Origin: Arenibacter catalasegens
GTDB lineage: Bacteria > Bacteroidota > Bacteroidia > Flavobacteriales > Flavobacteriaceae
Direction of reading: 5' to 3'
Assembly (NCBI RefSeq): GCF_002909235.1
Contig: NZ_PHQQ01000023.1
Location: 1 to 64,000 of the forward strand
DNA: 64,000 bases
Under the pieces are notes generated by a model. That model saw only the letters and a list, made by a program, of their open reading frames with translations, did not search any database and was not told where the DNA came from. The translations under genes were made by a program, and so were the position numbers. Positions 1 through 8,151 of this stretch are shown here, in pieces; the first letter of the stretch is position 1, and the number at the start of each line of letters is the position of its first letter.

Positions 1-447
1 TCCGTCTCCTCCGCAGCTAGCGGAGGATCCACCTTCCCTTATCCAAGGGAAGGAGCCCTTGCTGTGGTTATTACTTGCCATTTTTGACTACTGGCTTATC
101 TCTTTTGCCTTATGTCTTTCGGCTATTAAGTCATTGGTTGACTTAACATTTTTGCAAAATTTGCTAATTGGGATGACCTTGAAATGATTATGTCGCCTAG
201 AGAAAACTCCTTTTGGGCACAACAGCTAACGGCTCCCCACCCTAGACCTCCCCCAAGGGGAGGGAATTTCACTTGATAATCGACTTGAACTTGCTGCTCA
301 GAATAATATCCCCCCTCCTTGGGAGAGCCTGTCCCGCAGTTGTAGCGGGAGGGTTAGGGGGAGGTCAATTGCGTTTAATAAAACAACAATAATAATGAGA
401 TGTTTTTTACCATGCCCTTGATCCGAATGAAAGTAACAAAAACCAGA
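1..447. repeat. Intergenic region with clustered hairpin repeats
   Basis: No gene was found in these bases. The stretch holds perfect or near-perfect inverted repeats: TCCTCCGC/GCGGAGGA at 7-27, CCTTCCCTT/AAGGGAAGG at 32-53, CCTCCCC/GGGGAGG around 247-263, and a larger C-rich/G-rich pair that places the block at 310-328 opposite the GGGGGAGGTC block at 355-365. Phrases such as a C-rich run followed by a G-rich run recur in both orientations, as expected of mobile intergenic palindromic repeats. No transposase lies nearby. Function is unknown; the hairpins could end transcripts of the minus-strand gene that stops at 448. Confidence 0.55.
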
Positions 448-1089
448 CTATATAACCCTACTTAGTGTAAGTCCGTCCCTAATGGGCAAAAGAACGGTTT
501 CTACTCTGGGATCTTCTTTTAACTTCCCGTTGTAATCCATTAAAATTTTTGTAGCCTTGTCCTTTGGATTTAAAGGCTCCACCACCTTACCGGACCAAAG
601 CACATTATCTGATAATATAACACTTCCTGAACGGCATTTTTTTAAGGCAGCTTCAAAATATTGGTCATAGCTCACTTTCTCGGCATCAATAAAAACCAGA
701 TCAAAAACAGCCTCCAGGTCGGGTATAATTTTCAGTGCATCACCGGTGTGTTGTACAATTTGAGATCCATAACCACCTTCGTCAAAATACCGCCTTTGCA
801 TGGCATGCAACTCTTCATTAATGTCAATAGTGTGCAGTGTTCCCTCTTTATGCAGACCTTCAGCCAAACACAAGGCGGAGTAGCCAGTATAGGTGCCGAT
901 TTCCAAAATATTCTTGGGATTTATTATTTTGGATAAAAGGCTCAGTACACGACCCTGAAAATGTCCGGTGATCATTCTGGGCTGAATTACCTTTAAATGG
1001 GTTTCGCGTGTAAGTTTCTGAAGTAATTCAGGTTCCGATTGAGAATGGTCGGCAATATATTGTTCCAATATAGAAGATAAGAAATGCAT
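448..1089 (-). CDS. SAM-dependent O-methyltransferase (catechol/caffeoyl-CoA type)
   Basis: This 213-residue protein is a compact class I methyltransferase of the O-methyltransferase family 3 type. Motif I (EIGTYTGYSA) lies at residues 63-72, followed by the acidic ribose-binding residue in TIDI (D89) and by FIDAEK around D135. In the family this last Asp, with D161-N162, binds the divalent metal that orients a catechol-type substrate. Length is normal for the bacterial family, and no signal peptide is present, so it is cytoplasmic. It is divergent from the GNAT gene, with only 41 bp between start codons. The natural acceptor cannot be read from sequence. Family assignment is secure; the substrate is unknown. 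Confidence 0.9.
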   Translation of the reverse strand: MHFLSSILEQYIADHSQSEPELLQKLTRETHLKVIQPRMITGHFQGRVLSLLSKIINPKNILEIGTYTGYSALCLAEGLHKEGTLHTIDINEELHAMQRRYFDEGGYGSQIVQHTGDALKIIPDLEAVFDLVFIDAEKVSYDQYFEAALKKCRSGSVILSDNVLWSGKVVEPLNPKDKATKILMDYNGKLKEDPRVETVLLPIRDGLTLSRVI

Positions 1090-1116
1090 CAGCTTTACTT
1101 TGTATATTTAGGTCTC

Positions 1117-1124
1117 CAAATATA
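1117..1124 (-). promoter_or_regulatory. Putative -7 box TATATTTG for the O-methyltransferase gene
   Basis: On the minus strand this reads TATATTTG, an exact match to the Bacteroidota -7 consensus TAnnTTTG. It sits 28 bp before the start codon at 1089. No good -33 TTG is visible. A near match on the plus strand (TATATTTA, 1103-1110) could serve the divergent GNAT gene, so the two promoters would interlock. Confidence 0.45.
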
Positions 1125-1130
1125 GTAATC

Positions 1131-1595
1131 ATGCAACAATTTGCAGTAAGAATGGCCACTTTGGCCGATTTAAATATCCTATTGGCCTTTGAGCAGGAAA
1201 TTATACGTGCCGAAAGGCCTTTTGACGAGACTCTGGACAAGGACCCGATCAGTTATTATGACCTTCGCCAATTGATATTATCCAATGAGGCCGAGGTAAT
1301 GGTGGCAGAGGAAGACTCCAAAATTATAGGTTCGGGCTATGCACTTATACGGGATGCAAAGCCTTATTTAGATCATAAGAAATACACCTATCTTGGGTTT
1401 ATGTATACCCATAATGATTACCGCGGTAAAGGCATTAACAAGACTATTGTAGATGCCTTGGTCCAATGGTCAAAAGCTCAGGGTATTCATGAAATAAGGC
1501 TTACAGTGTACAATGATAATCTACCCGCCATTAGGGCCTATGAGAAAGTGGGGTTTAAAAAGCATATTTTGGAAATGAGGGTAAATGTGGATTGA
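1131..1595 (+). CDS. GNAT family N-acetyltransferase
   Basis: The 154-residue protein has the GNAT fold signature. An acetyl-CoA pyrophosphate-binding loop of the Q/RxxGxG/A type (RGKGI, residues 98-102) follows a beta strand (LGFMYTH), and the C-terminal half carries the conserved NLPAIRAYEKVGF element (residues 130-142). It would transfer an acetyl group from acetyl-CoA to an amine. The acceptor cannot be inferred, because GNAT proteins act on antibiotics, polyamines, protein N-termini and small metabolites. It stands between the divergent O-methyltransferase and kynU, with 66 bp before kynU. The start at 1131 gives the whole fold without extension. Confidence 0.88.
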   Translation: MQQFAVRMATLADLNILLAFEQEIIRAERPFDETLDKDPISYYDLRQLILSNEAEVMVAEEDSKIIGSGYALIRDAKPYLDHKKYTYLGFMYTHNDYRGKGINKTIVDALVQWSKAQGIHEIRLTVYNDNLPAIRAYEKVGFKKHILEMRVNVD

Positions 1596-1661
1596 TCAAA
1601 TTATAGATTTGGGGTATATGCCTTATATACGTAAGTTGTATTTTAGCACAAAATTAAGGAT

Positions 1662-2939
1662 ATGGAATTTCAAAATTCGTTAGTGTTTGCCCAACAATTG
1701 GATGCGGTTGATCCCCTTAAGAAATACCGTGGCGAATTCCATTTTCCTAAGACGAAAGGCAAGGATGTTATTTATTTTACCGGTAATTCTCTAGGACTAC
1801 AACCTAAGCGCACCCAAAAGTTCGTGGATGATATCATGAACGATTGGAAAGAATTGGCGGTAGAGGGCCATTTTCATGCGGAAAAATCGTGGTGGGATTA
1901 TCATGAGCGTTTGGCGGTACCATTGGCAAAAGTGGTAGGGGCAAAGCCTGAAGAAGTGTCGGTGATGAATACCTTAACGGTAAACCTACATATGCTCATG
2001 GTCTCTTTTTACAGGCCCAACAAGAAAAGATTTAAGATCATTTGTGAGGAAAAGGCATTTCCCTCAGATCAATATATGTTGACGAGTCAGGTTAAATTTC
2101 ATGGTTTGGATCCAGAAAATACAATTGTAGCGGTAAAGAAAAGATCGGGCGAGAATTTTTGGTATACCCAGGATATCATAGATAAGATTAATGAGGTTGG
2201 GGATGAACTGGCGCTCGTACTCATAGGTGGTGTAAATTACTATAACGGTCAGGTCTTTGATATGGAGGCCATTACAAAATCGGCCAAAAGTCAAGGAGCC
2301 TTTGTGGGCTGGGATCTGGCCCATGGTGTTGGTAATGTTGCTCTAAAACTTCATGAATGGGGAGTTGACTTTGCGGCCTGGTGCAGTTATAAATATATGA
2401 ACAGTGGACCTGGAAATGCGGCGGGTATTTTTGTACATCAGCAATATCTTGACAGGAGCGATATTCCCCGATTTGAAGGCTGGTGGGGAACAAAGAAAGA
2501 CACTCGATTTTTAATGAAGCCCGAGTTTGAACCCATGGAAAATGCCGATGCTTGGCAGGTTAGTAATCCCCCAGTGCTTTCACTAGCTCCTTATTTGGCC
2601 TCTCTGGAAATGTTCGCTGAGGTTGGCATGGAGGTACTTATAGCCAAAAGGAAGCTCATTGTTTCTTATTTGGAGTTTATTCTCCAAGAAATAGATAAGG
2701 AGACCCAAGGGTCGTTTGAAATCATCACTCCCGAGGATCGCGGTTGTCAGCTTTCTGTTTTATTACATGGACAAGGTAAAGAGCTGTTTAATTTTTTAAT
2801 GGAAAACGGAGTTGTAACGGATTGGAGGGAGCCCAATGTAATTCGCTTGGCACCGGCACCTTTTTATTGTTCCTTTGCAGATATGTATAATTTTGGTCAA
2901 GTTTTAAAATCTGGAATTCAGTCTAAGGGGCAAAATTAA
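1662..2939 (+). CDS. kynU: Kynureninase
   Basis: The enzyme hydrolyses L-kynurenine or 3-hydroxykynurenine to anthranilate or 3-hydroxyanthranilate plus alanine, using PLP. At 425 residues it has the usual length. The fold-type I aminotransferase core is visible: GNSLG (41-45), the NTLTVN loop (103-108) that holds the cofactor phosphate, the Asp of GWDLAHG (D218) that contacts the pyridine nitrogen, and the Schiff-base lysine in CSYKYMNSGPG (K244). The EGWWG and NPPVLSLAP segments further on are characteristic of kynureninases. An MFS transporter gene follows after 24 bp in the same direction, and kynurenine 3-monooxygenase is encoded 3 kb downstream. Together these supply 3-hydroxyanthranilate for tryptophan catabolism or NAD synthesis. 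Confidence 0.95.
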   Translation: MEFQNSLVFAQQLDAVDPLKKYRGEFHFPKTKGKDVIYFTGNSLGLQPKRTQKFVDDIMNDWKELAVEGHFHAEKSWWDYHERLAVPLAKVVGAKPEEVSVMNTLTVNLHMLMVSFYRPNKKRFKIICEEKAFPSDQYMLTSQVKFHGLDPENTIVAVKKRSGENFWYTQDIIDKINEVGDELALVLIGGVNYYNGQVFDMEAITKSAKSQGAFVGWDLAHGVGNVALKLHEWGVDFAAWCSYKYMNSGPGNAAGIFVHQQYLDRSDIPRFEGWWGTKKDTRFLMKPEFEPMENADAWQVSNPPVLSLAPYLASLEMFAEVGMEVLIAKRKLIVSYLEFILQEIDKETQGSFEIITPEDRGCQLSVLLHGQGKELFNFLMENGVVTDWREPNVIRLAPAPFYCSFADMYNFGQVLKSGIQSKGQN

Positions 2940-2963
2940 AACCCAATATCTGCTAAAACATTT

Positions 2964-4112
2964 ATGAAGTCACTTCGTCTTATTCTTTCAAATCCCAGAT
3001 ATTTTGCGCCTTCTTGGGTCTTTGCCAGTATAAATATATTGTTTGGTACCTGGGCCATATATATACCTACGGTCAAGGAGAAATTGGATATCAATAAGGC
3101 CGATTTGGGTATAGCACTCTTTTTTTTGGCCTTGGGCGTATTTGTCGTATTCCCAGTAGCTGCAAAAATCATTAATAGGTTAGGGGTGGGGAAGGCCACA
3201 TGGTATGGTATAATGTTCAGTTGTTTGGCGGCCCTATTCCCATTGTTGGCGCCTAATTATTATTCTTTAATGGGGGCACTTTTTTTATTGGGAGCCGGAA
3301 ATGGCTTTACCGATATTGCTATGAATACCCTGGTTACCGAAATTGAAAAGGAAGATCAACAGAACTTTATGTCCGCATCCCATGGTTTTTTTAGCCTTGG
3401 TGGTGTATTGGCGGGCTTGGGCAGTTTTCTAATATTTACTATAAATAGTCCGGCCTTGCATATGCTATACGCCGTTATATTGGTTTTTATTGTTAATTAT
3501 ATTTTCCGTAAACATTATAAGGATATCGTAGCTGCACCTGTAGAGAAGGAACCCTTTAGTCTAAAACTGTTTAAACCGCTTCTGATACTTGGTATCATCT
3601 CATTTATTGCGATGGGCGGGGAAGGAGCCATTGTAGATTGGAGTGGACTGTTTTTACAGGAGATAAGTATGGCACCCGAAACATTGATCGGTACGGGATT
3701 TTTGGCGTTTTCCGCCATGATGACCTTGGGCAGGTTCTTGGGAGATAGTATCAGCGCATCTATAGGTTCTGTAAAAGTGGTGGCTCTAGGAGCTTTCATA
3801 GCTGTTATCGGCTTTCTTTTTGTACTTGCTACACATACCTATATGGCCATTGCAGGATTTGCTTTCATAGGATTAGGCTATTCGGTGATTATTCCCGAAC
3901 TTTTTAGGATAGGGGGTACGGTCAAAGGGGTAGATTCCTCACAGGGAGTTTCCTTTATAGCCGGTACGGGATATGCAGGGTTCTTGCTAGGTCCCGTAGT
4001 TCTTGGTTTTGTGGCCGAAAGTTATTCCTTAAAGTATACTTTTGTAATATTAATGGTAAGCGCCATTTTAGTACTAGGCGCTACCTATGGCTTGTATAGG
4101 AGAAGAAGGTAA
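2964..4112 (+). CDS. MFS transporter, cotranscribed with kynU
   Basis: This 382-residue polytopic protein has about twelve hydrophobic segments, beginning near residue 15 and ending just before the basic C-terminus (YRRRR). The layout resembles the YbjJ/FucP-like branch of the major facilitator superfamily: a compact protein, a charged loop after TM2 (NRLGVGK), and the conserved ASHGFFSLGG segment around residue 140 in TM5. It starts 24 bp after kynU on the same strand, so the two are probably one transcript. A role in moving a kynurenine-pathway compound is an inference from position only. The gene is convergent with the lipoprotein gene ending at 4125. Confidence 0.8.
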   Translation: MKSLRLILSNPRYFAPSWVFASINILFGTWAIYIPTVKEKLDINKADLGIALFFLALGVFVVFPVAAKIINRLGVGKATWYGIMFSCLAALFPLLAPNYYSLMGALFLLGAGNGFTDIAMNTLVTEIEKEDQQNFMSASHGFFSLGGVLAGLGSFLIFTINSPALHMLYAVILVFIVNYIFRKHYKDIVAAPVEKEPFSLKLFKPLLILGIISFIAMGGEGAIVDWSGLFLQEISMAPETLIGTGFLAFSAMMTLGRFLGDSISASIGSVKVVALGAFIAVIGFLFVLATHTYMAIAGFAFIGLGYSVIIPELFRIGGTVKGVDSSQGVSFIAGTGYAGFLLGPVVLGFVAESYSLKYTFVILMVSAILVLGATYGLYRRRR

Positions 4113-4124
4113 TTGCGGAAGGCT

Positions 4125-4811
4125 TTATGGGGTTTTTGAGGTTACTTTGATGTTGGTAAAGTACAACTTAAAACTTCCATCTTCATTTTTGTGCATTTCT
4201 GCGATTTTGAGGCCGTTTATGTCTACGTAATTTTCCCAAGTGGTTGTCATGGATGGTTCTGGTTGATTGGCTCTTCTAAAAACCCATTCCTTGATCATAT
4301 AATCACTTCCAAAATAAAAATCATAGGCATCACCAGGAGTATATCCACCCTCATTGCCATAGACAATGGTTAATTTTTGCATTGGATTTTTACTTATCGG
4401 GGCGGGCACGTCGCTTTGATGGTCATAGGTGATATTGCTCTTGTCCCAAGAAAGATTAAAGGGGGCCATGAGCCAATATTTGTCATTTATAAAACCACTA
4501 TTTACTTTCGTGGCCGTGCTGTCCATGTTGCTGCGGTTGTAAGAAATGGTATCTCCCTTGTTAATGGATTGTACGTCGTTAGTGATAGTATTCCATACCC
4601 AGCGGCGTTCAGAATGGCTGTCAGCGCGATCTACATTAAAAGTAAAGGCAATCTCTTTTACATTTTTAAATTGATTAAACCCGTGTGCATTTGCCACTTT
4701 ATCCAAAATAGATAGTTCCATTTTTAAATCGGCAACCTTTGGTTTTTTATCCGTTTTGCAAGCTGATATGAACAGTGTTAGGCATAAAACTGTTAGTAGT
4801 GAGTTTTTCAT
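4125..4811 (-). CDS. Conserved lipoprotein of unknown function
   Basis: The 228-residue protein starts with a lipoprotein signal (hydrophobic stretch, then the lipobox ISAC with Cys18) followed by a Lys-rich KTDKK linker, so it should be anchored in a membrane facing the periplasm. The rest is rich in beta-strand patterns with many Trp and Asn residues. The phrase VANAHGF...FKNVKEIAFTF resembles lipoproteins grouped as DUF6503, which is a tentative match from memory. The layout (an alpha-helical start, then long antiparallel strands) would fit a LolA/LppX-like half-barrel, but this is not shown. It is convergent with the MFS gene and separated from clpP. Function is unknown. Confidence 0.75.
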   Translation of the reverse strand: MKNSLLTVLCLTLFISACKTDKKPKVADLKMELSILDKVANAHGFNQFKNVKEIAFTFNVDRADSHSERRWVWNTITNDVQSINKGDTISYNRSNMDSTATKVNSGFINDKYWLMAPFNLSWDKSNITYDHQSDVPAPISKNPMQKLTIVYGNEGGYTPGDAYDFYFGSDYMIKEWVFRRANQPEPSMTTTWENYVDINGLKIAEMHKNEDGSFKLYFTNIKVTSKTP

Positions 4812-4824
4812 TTGTGGTTTTTTT

Positions 4825-4832
4825 CAAAGATA
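4825..4832 (-). promoter_or_regulatory. Putative -7 box TATCTTTG for the lipoprotein gene
   Basis: Read on the minus strand, the bases are TATCTTTG, matching TAnnTTTG. They lie 14 bp before the start codon at 4811, which would give a very short leader. A convincing -33 TTG is not visible at the usual spacing. Confidence 0.4.
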
Positions 4833-5067
4833 AAGATAGTAGGTTTTTGGCAGAATCTTTAAGATTGCTTAGATACATTATTCGTTTTTTCTATTTTTAA
4901 ATTGGGGTTAATGGGGGGTAAGATGGCATATTTGGTGTCAGCCATCCTTCATTTGGAATCCCACTATTCCACATTATTCTTTTGTATAATTGGCGTCTAT
5001 GTCTTTGCATGGATTAATTGAATGCGCTGCACATTAATTTACCTGCCGTAATTCCCAATAAATTCAT

Positions 5068-5075
5068 TATTTTTG
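5068..5075 (+). promoter_or_regulatory. Putative -7 box TATTTTTG for clpP
   Basis: The bases TATTTTTG match the Bacteroidota -7 consensus and lie 22 bp before the ATG at 5098, predicting a leader of roughly 15 nt. The upstream 290 bp (4812-5097) hold no gene and no clear -33 TTG at standard spacing. Confidence 0.45.
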
Positions 5076-5097
5076 AAACTTAATAAGAAATCAAAAA

Positions 5098-5646
5098 ATG
5101 AGTTCAAAAAAAGGAAAGATACAAGAAGCAATAGACGAAAAACTGCTTGACGAAAGAAAAGTATTTTTATGGGGAATGGTAGATGATGATACCGCTAAAC
5201 ATGTGATCGATCGTTTATTGTATTTGGATATGCAAAACAACAAAGAAATTCAATTGTACATAAATAGCCCCGGGGGTTATGTTACTTCTGGTTTTGCCAT
5301 GTACGACACCATTAAATCATTAAAGAGTCCGGTTTCTACCATCTGCTCCGGTTTGGCGGCATCTATGGGGTCTATTTTGTTATCCGTAGGGGAGAAGGGA
5401 AGACGTTTTATACAGCCACATGCCCAGGTAATGATCCATCAGCCTAGTGGTGGTGCCAGGGGACAGGCATCCAATATTGAGATCCAGGCCAAAGAGATTA
5501 TCAAAACACGTGAGTTGAGTGCTAAAATATTGGCAGATAATTGTGGACAGGATTTTGAAAAGGTAATGAAGGATTTCGATAGAGATTTTTGGATGAACGC
5601 TGAAGAGTCCATAGCCTATGGTATAGTGGACGGAATTTTGGAATAG
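5098..5646 (+). CDS. clpP: ClpP-type serine protease (short, isolated paralog)
   Basis: A 182-residue member of the ClpP/crotonase-fold proteases, which form barrel-shaped tetradecamers degrading proteins fed by Clp ATPases. The triad is intact: Ser89 in GLAASMGS, His114 in VMIHQPSGG, and probably Asp163 in the DRDFW segment. The substrate-binding INSPGG loop (55-60) is present. It is shorter than the usual ~195-220 residues of housekeeping ClpP and lacks a clear propeptide. It is not next to tig or clpX, the usual partners in Bacteroidota, so it is probably the second paralog (ClpP2-like). Downstream is a strong terminator, so it is monocistronic. Confidence 0.88.
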   Translation: MSSKKGKIQEAIDEKLLDERKVFLWGMVDDDTAKHVIDRLLYLDMQNNKEIQLYINSPGGYVTSGFAMYDTIKSLKSPVSTICSGLAASMGSILLSVGEKGRRFIQPHAQVMIHQPSGGARGQASNIEIQAKEIIKTRELSAKILADNCGQDFEKVMKDFDRDFWMNAEESIAYGIVDGILE

Positions 5647-5697
5647 CCGCTCTTAGTTGGATTATAATGTATTTTATTACATATTATATATAAAGGG

Positions 5698-5734
5698 AAA
5701 AGTCCTTCACAAACCTAATGTGAAGGACTTTTTT
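5698..5734 (+). terminator. Rho-independent terminator after clpP
   Basis: A perfect 14-bp stem (AAAAGTCCTTCACA paired with TGTGAAGGACTTTT) closes a 7-nt loop and runs into a T tract. It lies 52 bp after the clpP stop. The rest of 5735-5953 shows no gene. Confidence 0.9.
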
Positions 5735-5953
5735 ATATATGGACGCCGAAGCGGTATGTAGTATATACGAAGTAAATATGAGGTTTGGATGTCAGTATCG
5801 GAAAAAAATTATTTTTTCTCTTGCTGGTACGGTTAGGTTTGGAAATATAAGAATCGCCAGTGTTTTGTTATGATATTAAAACTGTTATATTCAAGTAACT
5901 TTATTTTACTACATTTATTACCTTAACATATCCTTTTTCCTATTTGTATTAGT

Positions 5954-7294
5954 ATGACACAAACTCCTAAAAACATTGCTATTATCGGTTCGGGATTAGT
6001 AGGATCATTATTAGCGATTTACCTTCGGAAGTTAGGCCACCACATCACCGTTTATGATCGTAGACCGGATATCCGAAATGTAGAATTTTCTGGTAGATCT
6101 ATAAACTTGGCCATGAGTAATAGGGGCTGGAAGGCCCTAAGGGAGGTGGGAATTGAGGATGAAGTGAAGAAAATTGCAATACCATTGGACAAGCGCGCTA
6201 TCCATCTTGCAGGGGAACCGGAGTATTATCAAAAATATGGAAAGGAAGGGGAGGCCATTTGGTCTATTTCACGAGGCATATTAAATCGTAAAATGATCGA
6301 TTTGGCCGAGGAGGCCGGGGTGGATTTTCATTTTGAGGAAAAGGTGTGGGATATAGACCTTCCCGAAGGAAAAATATATACGGGAGCTACGGAGAAAGGG
6401 GAGTGGAAGGAGTATTTGTACGATATTGTTTTTGGATGCGACGGTGCTTTTTCGCGAGTTAGGCACAAGATGCAACGTAGGAGTAGGTTTAATTACGTTC
6501 AAGAATTTATAGATGTAGGCTACAAGGAGCTTACCATACCTGCAAATGAAGATGGTACCCATAAATTGGATAAACATTCATTCCATATCTGGCCAAGGGG
6601 CAAGTTTATGTTCATTGCCATGCCCAATATGGATGGAAGTTTTACCTGTACTTTGTTCCTACCATTTGAAGGCGAGGTTTCCTTTGAGAAAATAAACACT
6701 AAGGATGAGGCCAAACATTTCTTTAACACTTATTTTCCAAATGTTGCCCCGGTCATTGAAGACCTTACTACAGATTTCTTTAAAAATCCCACAAGTGCAC
6801 TGGTTACCATTAAGTGCTATCCTTGGACTTACTGGGACAAGGTAGCATTGGTGGGCGATTCTGCACATGCCATTGTGCCGTTTTATGGGCAGGGCATGAA
6901 TGCCGGCTTTGAAGATATATACGCTTTAGATAAGATCATTGCCGAATTTGGGGATGATTGGGAGAAAATATTTAGTACTTATCAAACCGAACGGAAGCCC
7001 AATGCAGATGCCATAGCGGAATTAAGTTACCGGAATTTTATGGAAATGAGCAGTATGACGGCCGACCCTAATTTTATATTGCAGAAAAAGATTGAAAAGC
7101 GGTTTGCCAAGAAATATCCCGAGAAATGGGTTCCGGCCTATTCTAGGGTTACGTTTTCAGATAAACCTTATGTAGATGCTTTGGCTAATGGTGATGCTCA
7201 AGAAAAAATAATGAAGCAAATAATGCAAATTCCCAATATAGAGGAAATTTGGGACAGTGAAGAAGTAGATCAAAAAATCCTGAGTCTTTTGTAG
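5954..7294 (+). CDS. kmo: Kynurenine 3-monooxygenase
   Basis: This FAD-dependent aromatic hydroxylase converts L-kynurenine to 3-hydroxykynurenine with NADPH and O2. At 446 residues it is normal for the family. The Rossmann FAD motif GSGLVGS with Gly12, Gly14 and Gly17 is at the N-terminus, followed by the YDRR acidic-end segment and the kmo-typical SGRSINLAMSNRG block (residues ~38-50). The second FAD motif GDSAHAIVPFYGQGMNAGFED begins near residue 300. No C-terminal membrane anchor like that of the mitochondrial enzyme is present. kynU, the next step, lies 3 kb upstream on the same strand. A strong terminator follows. Confidence 0.95.
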   Translation: MTQTPKNIAIIGSGLVGSLLAIYLRKLGHHITVYDRRPDIRNVEFSGRSINLAMSNRGWKALREVGIEDEVKKIAIPLDKRAIHLAGEPEYYQKYGKEGEAIWSISRGILNRKMIDLAEEAGVDFHFEEKVWDIDLPEGKIYTGATEKGEWKEYLYDIVFGCDGAFSRVRHKMQRRSRFNYVQEFIDVGYKELTIPANEDGTHKLDKHSFHIWPRGKFMFIAMPNMDGSFTCTLFLPFEGEVSFEKINTKDEAKHFFNTYFPNVAPVIEDLTTDFFKNPTSALVTIKCYPWTYWDKVALVGDSAHAIVPFYGQGMNAGFEDIYALDKIIAEFGDDWEKIFSTYQTERKPNADAIAELSYRNFMEMSSMTADPNFILQKKIEKRFAKKYPEKWVPAYSRVTFSDKPYVDALANGDAQEKIMKQIMQIPNIEEIWDSEEVDQKILSLL

Positions 7295-7312
7295 GCGTTG
7301 GACTGAAGTGTA

Positions 7313-7359
7313 TATAAAAAAATAGAGCCATCTTCATAAGATGGCTCTATTTTTTTATA
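7313..7359. terminator. Bidirectional terminator between kmo and the convergent gene
   Basis: A 22-bp near-perfect stem whose core is ATAGAGCCATCTT paired with AAGATGGCTCTAT closes a CAT loop. It is flanked by an A run on the left and a T run on the right, so it can end transcripts from both sides. It sits between two convergent stop codons. Confidence 0.92.
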
Positions 7360-7369
7360 ACTACTTGTT

Positions 7370-8149
7370 CTATAATTTAGAGAACAACTTTTTCATTTTT
7401 TCTTGTTCTTCTTCGGCCAAAACAGGGTCTACTAAAATTCTTCCACTGTGTTCATCGCTAATAATTTTTTTGCGGGAAGCTATCTCCACTTGAACTTGTG
7501 GTGGAATGGTAAAGAAAGAACCACCGGAAGCACCTCTTTCGATTGGAACTACTGCCAAACCATTTTTAACGTTATTTCTGATTCTAGTGTAGGCCTTTAC
7601 CAGACGGTCTTCAATTTGTGATTGGTATTCTTCCGATTTTTTCAAAAGTGCCTTTTCTTCTTTCTCCGTTTCGGCCAAAATAGCGTTCAACTCACTTTTT
7701 TTGTGCTTAAGGTGAGATTCCCTTTCGCCTAAACGCTCCTTGGTAGAGGATATAACCTCTTTCTTCTGGTCTATTTGGGCCTTGAACTCTTTAATATTTT
7801 TTTCGGCCAATTGAATTTCAAGTTCCTGGAACTCTACTTCTTTGGTCAAGGAATTAAATTCTCTACTGTTACGGACATTCTTTTGTTGTTCCGCGTATTT
7901 TTTGATCAAGGTTTTGGCTTCATCAATAAGATTTTTCTTGGCGCCTATTTCGTAGTTGATAGTTTCAAGATCGGTTTTAAGCTTATCCATTCTTGTTTTA
8001 AGGCCAAGTACCTCGTCTTCCAAATCTTCTACTTCTAGAGGAAGTTCTCCTCTAACATTTCTTATCTCATCAACTCTAGAATCAATTAATTGCAAATCAT
8101 ATAGTGCTCTTAACTTTTCTTCTACTGTTGTTTCTGTCTTTGTTGCCAT
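7370..8149 (-). CDS. Coiled-coil protein of the C4 zinc-ribbon (COG1579) family, ribbon cysteines lost
   Basis: The 259-residue protein has a long charged coiled coil (about residues 8-190), then the C-terminal module that in COG1579 proteins forms a C4 zinc ribbon. The frame of that module is kept (FFTIPPQ, HSGRILVD), but all four metal cysteines are replaced: S208 and S211 in GASGGS, and D232 and S235 in SDEHSG. It should therefore not bind zinc at that site. The gene starts 2 bp after the Nif3 gene, a pairing typical of Bacteroidota, so the two are cotranscribed. From memory the same replacements occur in other Flavobacteriia, so this is probably a lineage trait. Molecular function is unknown. 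Confidence 0.85.
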   Translation of the reverse strand: MATKTETTVEEKLRALYDLQLIDSRVDEIRNVRGELPLEVEDLEDEVLGLKTRMDKLKTDLETINYEIGAKKNLIDEAKTLIKKYAEQQKNVRNSREFNSLTKEVEFQELEIQLAEKNIKEFKAQIDQKKEVISSTKERLGERESHLKHKKSELNAILAETEKEEKALLKKSEEYQSQIEDRLVKAYTRIRNNVKNGLAVVPIERGASGGSFFTIPPQVQVEIASRKKIISDEHSGRILVDPVLAEEEQEKMKKLFSKL

Positions 8150-8151
8150 AT

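Noticed and set aside
1-370. CRISPR array
   Set aside because: The repeats are inverted hairpins of different lengths, without regular spacers or cas genes.
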